A DNA stretch of 64,000 nt from Comamonadaceae bacterium (GCA_947476465.1 CANJQN010000003.1:1-64000), one strand, 5' to 3'; shown: positions 39,195 through 51,473, counted from the first letter of the stretch. The notes: a model not told the origin generated them from the sequence alone. Translations and numbers: made by a program.

Positions 39195-41284
39195 AACGGC
39201 ACTACCGCCTGAACACCCACCCGCCAGTTGCGCGGCAGGCCGGGCTCGAAGTACTGTCGGCCGGCCTGGTTGATGATCACCGAGCCGATGTATTGCTGGT
39301 TGGTGACGTTTTCCAGCGCGGCCAGCACCACCACATCGGCTATGCCGACCCGCAGTTTCTGGCGCACCTGAAGGTTCAGTTGTTGGAACGCGGGTGCGGC
39401 GGCAAGGTTGGCGTCGTCGGCAAACATCTTGCTGCGCACCAGCCAGTCCGCCTTCACTTCCAGCCCTGGCACGAACTCCTGCGAACCGGAGCTGTGACCG
39501 CTTTGAGCCCACACGAGTGAAGCGCGCTGCTGCCGGCGCGCAATGCCGGGCATGTCGTTTCCCGCTGTGATTGCGCCGCTGCTTTGCTCGTATCGGGCGG
39601 TCATGGCGGTGGCCGTGATCTGGGTCAACCAGTTCTTGTTCCAACTGGCGGTGCTCGAAAACTCCAGCCCTTCGCGGGAGGTGCGCGATGCGTTCTTGTA
39701 GGCAGTGCGCCCGGACGCGCTCACGTCGGTGACGATCTCGTCGCCAGTCTTGACATGAAACCATGCGGCCTGCATGCGCAGGTGGGGGCCAGGCTGCCAC
39801 TTCGCTCCCAGCTCGGCGTGCCTGCTGCGGGAGGCGCGCAGGGCGGTGTTGAGCCCCTGACCCGTAGGGACGCCGCCAACGCTGCTGTAGGCCACCTCGG
39901 AGAGCGTGGGCGTCTCCAGGCCGCGGCCCCAGTTGGCATACAGGTTCAGGTGGTCGCTGGCGTGCCAGGTCACGCCCAGGGCGGGGTTGTTGGCACCAAA
40001 GCGCATGCTGCCGCTGCCGTCATCGGGTAGCGGCAGGTCATCGCGGCTGGTGAAGTCGACCCGGCTGGCGCGCATGCCGGCGGTGACGGTCCAGCTTGGC
40101 CCGAGGTTGAGGTTGACCTGGCCGAACAGGTCGCGGTTGCTGGCCACGTTCAGCTCATTGCGGCTGGGGTTCCCGCTGATGTCGCCGGCGGCCACGCCGC
40201 CGCCCTGGCGCTGCTCGGCCGACCGGTCGTAGTCGAAGCCGACAGCCCAATCCATGACGACCTCCGATTGCAGCCGCTGTCGTCCATTGACTTGCAGGCC
40301 GACGCCCTGGTAGTGGCGGTCCAGGCCGATCCAACTGCCGGTCTGGAACTGCAGGGTTTCACGCCGGCCCGCGTACGCGCGCACCTGAACCTTCGTGGCG
40401 CTGCTCAGGCGGTGTTCCAGCACGGCGCCAAGCTGGTTTTGCTGAACGGTTTTGCGCGTGCGGTTGGCCAGCGCGCCCAAGCCTGCCTGGGTGGGATCGG
40501 CATCCACTTGCGCCTGCGTCAGGCCCAAGGGGTCCTGCGCCAGCGGCAGATCCAGCAGGTTGACCACCAGGCGCAAACGGGTGTCGGGCGAGGCGCTCCA
40601 GGTGATGACGCTGTTGAACTGGGTTCGCTGGGCCGCGCTGTTGGCGCGAAAGCCGTCGGTCTCGAAGGTGCTGAGGTCCGCCACCAGGCCGACCCGACCA
40701 GAACGCCCGCTGACCTGCCAGTCGGTGCGCCGCAGACCATAGGAGCCGCTCGTCCATCGCATCTGGCCCTCGGGCTTTTCGGTGGCCTCGCGGGTGAAGG
40801 CCTGGATGACGCCGCCAGCCGCATTGCCGTACAACTGGGCCAGCGGGCCGGTGATCACTTCGACCCGGTCAGCCGATGTCAGGGCGGTGGTGGACGCCTG
40901 GCCTTGCCCGTCGGGGATGGTGGCGGGGATGCCGTCGGTGATCAGCCGGATGCCGCGCAGCCCGAACGGGGAGCGGGCGCCAAAGCCGCGGATGGAAATC
41001 TGCACATCCTGCGCATAGTTGTTGCGCGTGACCGCCATCAAGCCGGGAACGCCCGCAAGGGCCTCGGACAGGTTGACCAGCGGGCCGGCGCGCTGCAGCG
41101 TCTGGGCATCCACGACATGCACCGAGGCTGGCGCGTCGAACTGGGACTGCTCAATGCGCCCGGCCGTGACGCGAACCTCAGGCAGCGTCGCCGGCGGTTC
41201 GTTGGCGACGGCGTGGTCGGCGGCCGTTGCCACACTGGCGTTGCCGACAAGGGCGAGGCAAGCATAGAACCGCAAGTTTTTCAT
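39191..41284 (-). CDS. TonB-dependent outer membrane receptor
   Basis: A 697-residue outer membrane transporter: signal peptide MKNLRFYACLALVGNASVAT, TonB-box-like LPEVRVTAGR, plug domain with NLSEALAGVPGLMAV, ISIRGFGARSPFGLRG and GPLAQLYGNAAGGVIQAFT, then a 22-strand barrel ending in the typical C-terminal Phe (VGVQAVVPF). Such receptors take up siderophores, cobalamin or other large ligands with TonB energy; the sequence does not say which. Gene order on this strand is ligase, glutathione reductase, then this gene with a 30-nt gap. The adjacent GST remnant may touch its 3' end. Confidence 0.93.
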   Translation of the reverse strand: MKNLRFYACLALVGNASVATAADHAVANEPPATLPEVRVTAGRIEQSQFDAPASVHVVDAQTLQRAGPLVNLSEALAGVPGLMAVTRNNYAQDVQISIRGFGARSPFGLRGIRLITDGIPATIPDGQGQASTTALTSADRVEVITGPLAQLYGNAAGGVIQAFTREATEKPEGQMRWTSGSYGLRRTDWQVSGRSGRVGLVADLSTFETDGFRANSAAQRTQFNSVITWSASPDTRLRLVVNLLDLPLAQDPLGLTQAQVDADPTQAGLGALANRTRKTVQQNQLGAVLEHRLSSATKVQVRAYAGRRETLQFQTGSWIGLDRHYQGVGLQVNGRQRLQSEVVMDWAVGFDYDRSAEQRQGGGVAAGDISGNPSRNELNVASNRDLFGQVNLNLGPSWTVTAGMRASRVDFTSRDDLPLPDDGSGSMRFGANNPALGVTWHASDHLNLYANWGRGLETPTLSEVAYSSVGGVPTGQGLNTALRASRSRHAELGAKWQPGPHLRMQAAWFHVKTGDEIVTDVSASGRTAYKNASRTSREGLEFSSTASWNKNWLTQITATAMTARYEQSSGAITAGNDMPGIARRQQRASLVWAQSGHSSGSQEFVPGLEVKADWLVRSKMFADDANLAAAPAFQQLNLQVRQKLRVGIADVVVLAALENVTNQQYIGSVIINQAGRQYFEPGLPRNWRVGVQAVVPF

Positions 41285-41314
41285 GGTGAGCCCTGCGTGC
41301 GCGCCGGACCGCGA

Positions 41315-42682
41315 TCAGGGCAACGCGGCCAGGTGGCGCCGTACCGGCTGTCGCATCAGCACAAATTCTTCGGCTGCCGTGGGATGCACCGCGACGGTAC
41401 GGTCAAAGTCGCGCTTGGTCGCGCCGCAGGTCAGCGCCACGGCCAGGCTCTGCACGATCTCGGGGGCGTCGGCGCCGATCATGTGCACACCCAGCACGCG
41501 CTCGTTCAGGCCGTCGACCACCAGCTTCATGTAGCTGCGCGCCTCGCCGCCCACAAAGGCGGTCTTCATCGGCCGGAAGTCTGCCTCGAAGATGTCGACC
41601 GGGCCGAGCTTGAGCGCGTCGGCTTCGGTCAGGCCCACCGTCGCGATGGGTGGGTCGCAGAACACGGCGCTGGCCACCGTGCGGTGGTCCACCCGGGCGG
41701 CGCGATGGCCGAACTCGGTGTCGGCGAAGGCTCGCCCCTCGGCGATGGCCACTGGCGTGAGGTTCATGCGGTGCGTGACGTCGCCGATGGCCCAGACACC
41801 GGCGGCGCTGGTGCGGCTGTCGGCGTCCACCGCGACGGCGCCGTCGGCGTCAAGCGCCACACCGGCTTCGGCCAGGCCCAGGCCTTCGGTGTTGGCGACC
41901 CGCCCAGTGGCATTGAGCGCGGCGGCGGCCCGCAGCACCGTCCCATCGCTGCGGCGCAAGGCGAATCCGTCGCTCGTACGCTCGATCGCCTGCAAGTCCA
42001 CGCCGGCGGCCAGTGCGATGCCACGGGCCACGAGCGCGGTGGCCAGGCGCTGTTGCAGGTCTGGATCAAAGCCGCGCAAGGGCAGGGCGCCGCGAAACGC
42101 CATCGTCACCTTGACGCCCAGTGCGGCCAGGATGCTGGCGAACTCGACCGCGATGTAGCCGCCCCCCACGACCAGCAGGCTGGCGGGCAGCTCGCGCAGG
42201 TCGAGCACTTCGTTGGAGGTCATCGCCAGTGACAGGCCGGGCAGCGCATCGCGGGACGGCCTGCCGCCGGTGGCGATGAGAACGCGCTTGGTACGCACGG
42301 TGCGGTCGCCGACGGCCACCGCGCCATCGCCCAGCAGCCGCGCCTGGCCGGCGGCCAGCTCGACGCCGGAGTCGGCCAGCAGTTTGCGGTAGATGCCTTC
42401 AAGGCGCGCGGTCTCGGCCGCCTTGGCGTCGGCCCAGCGGCTCATCTCGAAGCGGCCTGCCACGCCGGTCCAGCCATAGCCGCGGGCCTCGTCAAACGCC
42501 TGAGCGAAGCCGGCTGCGTACATCATCAGCTTCTTGGGCACACAGCCGCGGATGACGCAGGTGCCGCCGACGCGGTCCGCCTCGGCGATCAGCACGCGCG
42601 CGCCGTGGGCCGCGGCGCGCCGCGAGGCGGCGACACCGCCGGATCCGGCGCCTATCACCACGAGGTCGAATTCATCAGACAT
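41315..42682 (-). CDS. gor: Glutathione-disulfide reductase
   Basis: A 455-residue flavoprotein that reduces glutathione disulfide with NADPH. Seen: FAD motif LVVIGAGSGGVAASRRAAA, the redox-active disulfide in GGTCVIRGCVPKKL, the NADPH-binding segment LLVVGGGYIAVEFA, and the C-terminal interface with catalytic His in VAVHPTAAEEFVLMR. VPKK after the disulfide is typical of glutathione reductase rather than lipoamide dehydrogenase. It sits between the acyl-CoA ligase and the TonB receptor on the minus strand, with gaps of 52 and 30 nt. Confidence 0.93.
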   Translation of the reverse strand: MSDEFDLVVIGAGSGGVAASRRAAAHGARVLIAEADRVGGTCVIRGCVPKKLMMYAAGFAQAFDEARGYGWTGVAGRFEMSRWADAKAAETARLEGIYRKLLADSGVELAAGQARLLGDGAVAVGDRTVRTKRVLIATGGRPSRDALPGLSLAMTSNEVLDLRELPASLLVVGGGYIAVEFASILAALGVKVTMAFRGALPLRGFDPDLQQRLATALVARGIALAAGVDLQAIERTSDGFALRRSDGTVLRAAAALNATGRVANTEGLGLAEAGVALDADGAVAVDADSRTSAAGVWAIGDVTHRMNLTPVAIAEGRAFADTEFGHRAARVDHRTVASAVFCDPPIATVGLTEADALKLGPVDIFEADFRPMKTAFVGGEARSYMKLVVDGLNERVLGVHMIGADAPEIVQSLAVALTCGATKRDFDRTVAVHPTAAEEFVLMRQPVRRHLAALP

Positions 42683-42734
42683 GGGGTTCCTTGACGAGAG
42701 TCGTCACCCATTGTCCGACGGACGGCGCACTACG

Positions 42735-44297
42735 TCAGAGCGCGATGCCCTTGGTAACCCATTGGTCGCGCAACTGACGCTTGAGCACCTTGCCGATGTC
42801 GCTGCGGGGAAGGGCGTCGACCACTTCCAGCGCTGCCAGCCGCTGCGACTTGCCGACCTGGGCATTGAGCCAGGCCAGCAGCTCTTGTGCCTGCAATGCG
42901 GGACCCGCGCGCGCGACCACGTGGGCTACCGGTGTCTCGCCCCAACGCTCGGAAGGCACGCCGAACACCGCCGACTCCAGCACCTGCGGATGCTGGGCCA
43001 GGATGGCCTCGAGGTCGCTGGGGTAGACGTTGAAGCCGCCGGAGATGACCATGTCCTTCTTGCGGTCCATCAGCGTGAGGAAACCGTTCTCGTCGAAGCG
43101 GCCGACATCGCCGCTGCGAAAAAAGCGCCGCCCCTGCGCGTCGAACCACTCGAACTCGGCCGTCTTTTCCAGCAGGTTGTGGTAGCCGATCATCATGGTG
43201 CCCGATCGGCTGACGATCTCGCCGACCGAGCCCGGTGGCAGCTCGCGGCCGTCGTCGTCGATCACGCGCATGTCGCTGTCGGGGGTGGGGTGGCCGACGG
43301 TGTGGAGCTTGTCGGGGTGCTTGCGCCCGTCGAGGGTGCAGACCCCGCCGCCTTCGGTCATGCCGTAGAACTCGATCAGGGTGCCGGGCCAGCGCGCCAG
43401 GATGTCGGCCTTGAGCGGCGCGGGAAACGGCGCGCTGCCGGCGCCCTTGAAGCGAAAGGACGACAGATCGTGCTTGTCGAAATCGGGGTGCGCCATCAGC
43501 CGCTGCAACTGCACCGGCACCATGATGCTGTGCGTGACGCGGTGCCGCTCGGCCAATTGAAGGTACTGGCCGGCGTCGAACTTGGCCATCAGCACCACCG
43601 TGCCGCCCATGGCCAGCGCCGGCAGAAAGCTCGACAGGGTCATGTTCGAGTACAGCGGAATCGACACCAGCGTCACCGCGTCGGGACCGTAGCCCAGTGG
43701 CCGGAACGTGCTCAGTTGCGCCCAGCGAAACGAATGCGGCTGGGCGATGCCCTTGGGCGCGCCGGTGGTGCCCGAGGAATAGATGATGTTGAAGGTCCAG
43801 TCCAGGCCAACCGGGACAGGGGTGGGGCGCGCGCCGGGCGGCATCAGCCAGTCGGCCAGCGGGGTTCCCGCACTGCAGCCGTCGAGCGTGATCCAGGGCA
43901 CGGGGATCGATCCGGCGACACCCTGGAGCGTGGTAGCTACACCTTGGTCCAGGAACAGCGCCTGGGCCCCCGAGTCGGCCACCATGCGCGCGATGCCGTC
44001 CGGCGTGGTGTCGGGCGCCAGCGGTGCGACGGCGACGCCAGCGCGGGCGGCTCCCAGGAACATGGCCCCGAACTCCAGCGAGTTGCGCGCCGAAATGGCA
44101 ATGACGCCACGCGCCCCGATGCCCGAGCGCTGAAGCGACGCGGCGATGCGGTCCATCCAGGTGTCCAGGGCCGCGTAGTCCACCACCCGGTCGCCCTGCA
44201 CCATCGCTGGGTGCGCGGGTTGTTGCGTGGCGTGCAGGTGGATCAGGTCGCCCAGCGCAATGAAGGGGCCGGACAGTTTTTCGTCAAGGGTGCTCAC
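42735..44297 (-). CDS. AMP-forming acyl-CoA synthetase/ligase
   Basis: A 520-residue ANL ligase with P-loop IIYSSGTTGAPKGIAQPHSF, A5 motif LIEFYGMTEGGGVCT, the hinge DRKKDMVISGGFNVYPSDLE and the catalytic Lys in LPRSDIGKVLKRQLRDQ. The acid substrate is unknown; length and motifs fit fatty-acid, aryl- or malonyl-CoA synthetase-like members. It is not close to the other ligase in this window (36.2-37.8 kb) outside the motifs. It is transcribed away from 44518, and the 220-nt divergent gap holds a strong hairpin. Confidence 0.92.
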   Translation of the reverse strand: MSTLDEKLSGPFIALGDLIHLHATQQPAHPAMVQGDRVVDYAALDTWMDRIAASLQRSGIGARGVIAISARNSLEFGAMFLGAARAGVAVAPLAPDTTPDGIARMVADSGAQALFLDQGVATTLQGVAGSIPVPWITLDGCSAGTPLADWLMPPGARPTPVPVGLDWTFNIIYSSGTTGAPKGIAQPHSFRWAQLSTFRPLGYGPDAVTLVSIPLYSNMTLSSFLPALAMGGTVVLMAKFDAGQYLQLAERHRVTHSIMVPVQLQRLMAHPDFDKHDLSSFRFKGAGSAPFPAPLKADILARWPGTLIEFYGMTEGGGVCTLDGRKHPDKLHTVGHPTPDSDMRVIDDDGRELPPGSVGEIVSRSGTMMIGYHNLLEKTAEFEWFDAQGRRFFRSGDVGRFDENGFLTLMDRKKDMVISGGFNVYPSDLEAILAQHPQVLESAVFGVPSERWGETPVAHVVARAGPALQAQELLAWLNAQVGKSQRLAALEVVDALPRSDIGKVLKRQLRDQWVTKGIAL

Positions 44298-44450
44298 TCA
44301 AGAATTCTCCGCGCAATGGCCCAAAATGAACTCATACGATAGCTGACTGTACGCTAGTGCACGTCGGGGTCTTCCCGAGGCGGCGCATGTGGCAAGACCC
44401 GGCTGTCGGGGTGTGTTCGGCCAGTTCATTGATGCCGGTCAACCTGAGCA

Positions 44451-44485
44451 GGGCTGTGCGGCCTTAAGTTAGGTCCGCACAGCCC
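44451..44485. promoter_or_regulatory. Perfect 11-bp inverted repeat upstream of a small gene
   Basis: GGGCTGTGCGG (44451-44461) and CCGCACAGCCC (44475-44485) are perfect complements around a 13-nt loop, 32 nt before the ATG at 44518. No T-run follows on either strand, so it is not a typical terminator. It may be an operator or a 5'-UTR hairpin. Confidence 0.5.
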
Positions 44486-44517
44486 AAAGCTGCTTTCAAC
44501 CCCGGAGAACCCTTTTC

Positions 44518-47479
<2,962 letters not shown>

Positions 47480-47525
47480 GCGGGGCAGGGCGGGGCCCGT
47501 GCCGGCCTGTACGCCTGAGGTCAGG

Positions 47526-47861
47526 TCAGGCGGGCTTGCGGTTGCCCCGCGTGAGGCTCTGTGGCAACAGCCCGCCGAACAGCGGGGTGAGCCCCTCGAC
47601 CTGTTTGCGCGCCATAGCCTCGCCATGAACGGCGGCCAGCGCCGCCATGAGCTCGTTGCGGGCGTACCACAGTGCCTGGGGTTCGTAGGCGCAGCGTAGT
47701 CGCTGGACCAGGTTTGCGTGGTGGGATGGCCCGTGCTCACCGAGCAATTCGAGCATGGAGCCGCGGATACGGTCGACTCTTCCAACTTCGGACTTTGGCG
47801 CGGCGTTGTGGCCGAGCAAAGCGTACAGGCTGCTTTTCAGATTGGGTTTGAACCATCGCAT
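47526..47861 (-). CDS. Conserved hypothetical protein
   Basis: A 111-residue soluble basic protein (MRWFKPNLKSSLYALLGHNA at its start) with helices around MLELLGEHGPSHHANLVQRL and LWYARNELMAALAAVHGE. I recognise no domain. The coding look is good: uniform third-position GC and no clash with a better frame. It is convergent with ldcA and 165 nt downstream of the sugar kinase gene on the same strand. Function unknown. Confidence 0.65.
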   Translation of the reverse strand: MRWFKPNLKSSLYALLGHNAAPKSEVGRVDRIRGSMLELLGEHGPSHHANLVQRLRCAYEPQALWYARNELMAALAAVHGEAMARKQVEGLTPLFGGLLPQSLTRGNRKPA

Positions 47862-48026
47862 GGCTCAAGGGTAAGAGAAGTCCCAGCGGACCGGCAAGCC
47901 TTCTGTGCGACCCGAACGACAGAATTGACGTTTTGGGTCAAGTACTTGGTTGCAAAACGTCATGCAAAGTCTCCGGATTGCGGCGCAGCGACGACCATGG
48001 GACGGCTTTGCGCCGACGGCCCGACG

Positions 48027-48965
48027 TCAGGCCAGCGAGCGCACGGTGACCTGAAGCCGAAGCCGGGCGATGTCCTGTGGCTGGCACAGCGCGGTGCCGG
48101 GCGCCAACAAGGCCGCCGCACCGGCGGCGACGGCCGAGCGAAAGGCCTCGGCCGGTTCGCTCTGGCGTGACAATGCGGCCACCAGGCCCGCCAGAAAGCT
48201 GTCGCCCGCGCCAACGGTACTGACCACCGACACCTGCGGCGCGTTGGCCAGCAGCCCGACATCGGCTGTGGCGAGCAGCGCGCCTTGGGCGCCCAATGAG
48301 AGCGCCACCACCTCGGCGCTGCCGCGTGTCACGAGCGCGCTGGCCGCATCCCGCTGCTGCACCAACGTGTCCAACGGTGCGCCGGCGAGCTCGCTCATTT
48401 CCCGCAAGCTGGGCTTGACCAGGTAGACGCCTTCTTCGAGGGCCGCCCGCAACGGCTCGCCCGAGGTGTCCAGCACCAGCCGGCAGCCGGCGGCGCGGGC
48501 GAGGCGTGCCACCCGCGCAAAAAAATCCGTCGGCACACCGGGCGGCAGGCTGCCGCTGGCAACCCACCATTTGCCGGCGGGCTGCGCGCTCAGACGGGCC
48601 AGGCAGGCCTGCCATTCGGCTTCGCTCAAGGTGGGACCGGGTAGCACGAAGCGCAGCTCGCGCCCGGTGGCGAGCTCGCGGACCGTGATGCTTTCGCGCG
48701 TGTCGCCGGCGATCGGCACGCCTTCGATCGCCACGCCATCGGCGGTCAGCAGGCGCATCAGACGATCGCCGGTCGGCCCACCGATCGGGAATAGCGCACG
48801 CACCGTCTCACCCAGGCGCACCAGCACCCGCGCGACGTTGATCCCGCCACCGCCCGCATGCACCTGCGGCGTCTCGCATCGCATCTTGTGGGCGTCGACG
48901 ATGTGATCCACCGCCGTGGACAGGTCCAGCGCGGGGTTCATGGTCAGGGTGGTGAACAGGGTCAT
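48027..48965 (-). CDS. PfkB-family 1-phosphofructokinase/tagatose-6-phosphate kinase-like
   Basis: A 312-residue sugar kinase of the PfkB family: substrate-binding start TLTMNPALDLSTAVDHIV, the Gly-rich GGGGINVARVLVRLGE and the C-terminal anion-hole signature STVGAGDSFLAGLVAALS with its catalytic Asp. This layout fits 1-phosphofructokinase, 6-phosphofructokinase-2 or tagatose-6-phosphate kinase, which cannot be told apart by eye. No PTS fructose genes lie nearby. The ATG at 48965 is preferred over a TTG three codons upstream. Confidence 0.9.
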   Translation of the reverse strand: MTLFTTLTMNPALDLSTAVDHIVDAHKMRCETPQVHAGGGGINVARVLVRLGETVRALFPIGGPTGDRLMRLLTADGVAIEGVPIAGDTRESITVRELATGRELRFVLPGPTLSEAEWQACLARLSAQPAGKWWVASGSLPPGVPTDFFARVARLARAAGCRLVLDTSGEPLRAALEEGVYLVKPSLREMSELAGAPLDTLVQQRDAASALVTRGSAEVVALSLGAQGALLATADVGLLANAPQVSVVSTVGAGDSFLAGLVAALSRQSEPAEAFRSAVAAGAAALLAPGTALCQPQDIARLRLQVTVRSLA

Positions 48966-49031
48966 GCGGCGCAAGTGTCACGGACATGCGGTGACGGGCC
49001 GGCGCCGGCCGCAACCGGTCGCCTTGTCGGG

Positions 49032-49310
49032 TCAGTGGCCCGAGCGGCCTGGGCGAGGTGGCGCGGCATCGGCCTTGCGACGAAAGCGCGCCAGCACAGC
49101 GGTGGCGATCGGCAGCGCGGCGACAGCCAAGCCCGCCCACCGTCCGAAGCGCGAGTTGCCCACCAGCAGCCGTCCGACGGCGGCCAACAGCAGCGATGAG
49201 CCGACCTGTGAGCCCAACGCACGGCGGCCATCTAGCAGCTGGGCGCGCAACTGCTGCGCTTGCGCCAACAGAACGGCGCGGCGCTGGCGAATGGCTTCGA
49301 TGCGGTTCAT
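49032..49310 (-). CDS. YqjK-like small membrane-associated protein
   Basis: A 92-residue protein, MNRIEAIRQRRAVLLAQAQQ at its start, with a basic helical N-terminal half and a hydrophobic segment around WAGLAVAALPIATAVLA. It overlaps the phage-holin-like gene by ATGA and is third in the DUF883-holin-YqjK order, the arrangement of yqjD-yqjE-yqjK in enterics. This placement rather than strong similarity supports the call. Probably a ribosome- or membrane-associated stationary-phase protein. Confidence 0.7.
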   Translation of the reverse strand: MNRIEAIRQRRAVLLAQAQQLRAQLLDGRRALGSQVGSSLLLAAVGRLLVGNSRFGRWAGLAVAALPIATAVLARFRRKADAAPPRPGRSGH

Positions 49311-49672
49311 CGTGCCTCCCGGAAGGACGCCGCGTCCTTGTCGAGCTCGGCCAGGGTGGTCGCCAGCAGCGGCGGCTTGGTTCGCAAAGCCTGTGCCAGG
49401 CGCCACGCCACCAAGGCGGTGCCAGCGGCCAGCACAACGAAGCAGGTGGCCAGCGCCGGCACGCGCGCCGTGTCCCAGAACAGCACCACCACCAGCGCGA
49501 TCGCGGTTGCGACCGCCAGCGTGCCGAGCAGCACGGCAACGAGGAGGGCGGCCAGCAGGGTGCCGACTCGCAACATCTCCTCTTCGATGTCGAGGGCGGC
49601 CAGCTCAAGGCGCTGGCGAGCAAGGCCGAGCGCGCCTGTGCCGATCTGGCGCAGGGTGTCTGCGAGGCTCAT
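49307..49672 (-). CDS. Phage-holin-superfamily protein (YqjE-like)
   Basis: A 121-residue protein of the phage_holin_3_6/DUF1469 family: an N-terminal amphipathic helix (LAALDIEEEMLR) and two adjacent membrane segments at about 35-60 and 68-90 (LLAALLVAVLLGTLAVATA, then LATCFVVLAAGTALVAW), with a charged tail. Despite the name these are cellular envelope proteins; YqjE of E. coli is the model. It lies 10 nt after the DUF883 gene and overlaps the next gene, so the three are one operon. Confidence 0.85.
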   Translation of the reverse strand: MSLADTLRQIGTGALGLARQRLELAALDIEEEMLRVGTLLAALLVAVLLGTLAVATAIALVVVLFWDTARVPALATCFVVLAAGTALVAWRLAQALRTKPPLLATTLAELDKDAASFREAR

Positions 49673-49682
49673 GGCTGTCAGG

Positions 49683-50003
49683 TCAGCGGCGGCTGATCAG
49701 CAAACCGACCAGCAGGCCCAGGCCCGCGCCGACACCCACGGCCTGCCATGGATGCTCGTGCACATAAGCGTCGGTGGCCTGACCGGCCGCACGCAGACGG
49801 CGGGAGACGTCTTCCTCGAGGTCGGTCAGGCGTTCGCGCGCGGTGCGCAGGCTCTGCTCAAGGCGCACCCGGGCTTCGGCATAACCTTCACCGGCGTCGC
49901 GCACCGCATGGCGCAGCAGCGCCTCGGTGTCGTCGACGAGCAAGCGCAGATCACGGGCCAGACGCTGCGTATCGCTGGTGTTTTCCTGGGTCGTGTCGCT
50001 CAT
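49683..50003 (-). CDS. DUF883/ElaB-YqjD family membrane protein
   Basis: A 106-residue protein with a long helical N-terminal part (DTEALLRHAVRDAGEGYAEA and following), then a C-terminal membrane anchor with the family motif VHEHPWQAVGVGAGLGLLVG ending in basic residues. ElaB/YqjD proteins bind stationary-phase ribosomes and tether them to the inner membrane in E. coli. It is first in a three-gene minus-strand operon. Confidence 0.9.
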   Translation of the reverse strand: MSDTTQENTSDTQRLARDLRLLVDDTEALLRHAVRDAGEGYAEARVRLEQSLRTARERLTDLEEDVSRRLRAAGQATDAYVHEHPWQAVGVGAGLGLLVGLLISRR

Positions 50004-50110
50004 TTTCTAGCATCCTTTTTTTGTGAATGGCCCAGTATGGTGACATGCCTGCCGCTCGGAACTGACAAAGGTCAACGCCAACGAGGCGATTAAACGCAAA
50101 CTTGCCCTCT

Positions 50111-50689
50111 ATGCGAATCATTGTTGCGCTCGTCCTTGCCGTGGCCGGTTTGGCCACGTTGTCCGGCTGCACCTCGATGCTGCCGCGTGGAAGCCAGAAC
50201 TCGCCTTCGCCATTTTCCAGTTATGGTCAGGCTCAGGCCGCGCTGGAGAAGATCGTGCCGTTCCAGACGGCGACATCGCAGCTCAAGAGCCTGGGGTTCG
50301 ATCCCGACGGTGGCAGCAACGTCACCCGCATTCCATACCCGGAGGTGGTCGCGCGCCTGGTGCCGTATTCCGGCGTGCCGCTTGACGCACTTGATGCGGG
50401 CATCCGCGAGTGCATCCTGGCCCGCAGCGCGTGCCAGGCGTATCTGTTCCATTTCGACCAACATGACCGGCGGCGTGAAGGCAGCTTCTGGGCGGACTTC
50501 TTCAATGTCCGGCGCCGGACGCACATCACGGGTTGGTCGATGGATGCTCTGGTGGTCGTCACCGACGGGAAGGTGCTGTTCCGCAATCACGGCGGACAGC
50601 CGCAGATCGATCGCACGGAGCGGCAGGTCAATCCGCTGGGCCCGCTTCAGCCAGCCGGGGAGTCCGCGGGGGCCGTGCTGCTGCGGTGA
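50111..50689 (+). CDS. Putative outer-membrane lipoprotein
   Basis: A 192-residue lipoprotein: signal peptide MRIIVALVLAVAGLATLSGC with lipobox LSGC, so the mature protein starts at Cys20. The rest is soluble with segments DALDAGIRECILARSACQAY and a WADFFNVRRRTHITGWSM stretch. Two extra Cys in the first of these may form a disulfide. I know it only as a conserved Burkholderiales lipoprotein without function. I start at the ATG at 50111; a TTG three codons earlier is the alternative. Confidence 0.8.
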   Translation: MRIIVALVLAVAGLATLSGCTSMLPRGSQNSPSPFSSYGQAQAALEKIVPFQTATSQLKSLGFDPDGGSNVTRIPYPEVVARLVPYSGVPLDALDAGIRECILARSACQAYLFHFDQHDRRREGSFWADFFNVRRRTHITGWSMDALVVVTDGKVLFRNHGGQPQIDRTERQVNPLGPLQPAGESAGAVLLR

Positions 50690-50813
50690 CGTGTTGAGTC
50701 GGTCAGGTGGCGGGTGTGGACGCGCCGGAGCGTTGCGACCACGATCTGCGTACGCCTGATTTAATTATTAACATAATGCACATCGTATTTCTGAGATCTG
50801 CATGGCGATTGAC

Positions 50814-51473
50814 TTACCAGCGTCCACCAGACCGCTCGCGCCGCGACTGCTGGGCGATCATTTCAGCCGCTTCCTTGCGATCGGCGCGCACGGCGAAGTC
50901 GACGGCCGTCATGCCAAGCTGGTTCTTCATGTTCACGTCGGCCCCGGCCTGCAGCAGAAACTTCACGGTCTGGGCCGAGCCGTACATCGCGGCCATCATG
51001 AGCGGCGTGGTCTTGTTGGGCGACTGCGCGTCGATGAAGGCATGGTGCTCCAGCAGCAGATCCATCATCTCGATGTGGCCGCCCGTGGCGGCATAGTGCA
51101 ATGGCGTCCAGCCTGGCTTGTTGACGTCGGCGTCGCGTTTGATCAGGCGGCGCGCCAGATCGACGTGGCCCTTGAGCGCCGCGATCATCAGCGGGCTCTC
51201 GTCGGCCTTGTTACGCAGGTCGATCCGGGTGTGGGGCCAGTCGATCAGCACGGCCGCCGCCTTGGGCGCGGGCTCGCGAATCGCCAGCATCAGGCCGCTC
51301 TGGCCGTCCGGGCCGGGCGTGTCGGCGTCAAAGCCCTTGCTGAGCAGCCCCTGGACGACCCAGGCATCGTCGCGCTTGATGGCGGCGAAGAAGTCTTCGT
51401 AGGACCCTGCGTTCGCACAAGATACTCCAATTGCGACAACAAGATAAATGATATACCTGAAGTAATTTATCAT
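50814..51473 (-). CDS. Exported ankyrin-repeat protein
   Basis: A 219-residue protein with a signal peptide (MINYFRYIIYLVVAIGVSCA) and about five ankyrin repeats; the clearest are ADESPLMIAALKGHVDLARR, GWTPLHYAATGGHIEMMDLL and NKTTPLMMAAMYGSAQTVKF. A periplasmic location is likely, where ankyrin proteins such as AnkB protect catalases or bind partners. It overlaps the tatD start/stop by ATGA and is transcribed after tatD. The upstream sequence 50690-50813, its 3' side, is AT-rich and holds no gene. Confidence 0.88.
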   Translation of the reverse strand: MINYFRYIIYLVVAIGVSCANAGSYEDFFAAIKRDDAWVVQGLLSKGFDADTPGPDGQSGLMLAIREPAPKAAAVLIDWPHTRIDLRNKADESPLMIAALKGHVDLARRLIKRDADVNKPGWTPLHYAATGGHIEMMDLLLEHHAFIDAQSPNKTTPLMMAAMYGSAQTVKFLLQAGADVNMKNQLGMTAVDFAVRADRKEAAEMIAQQSRRERSGGRW

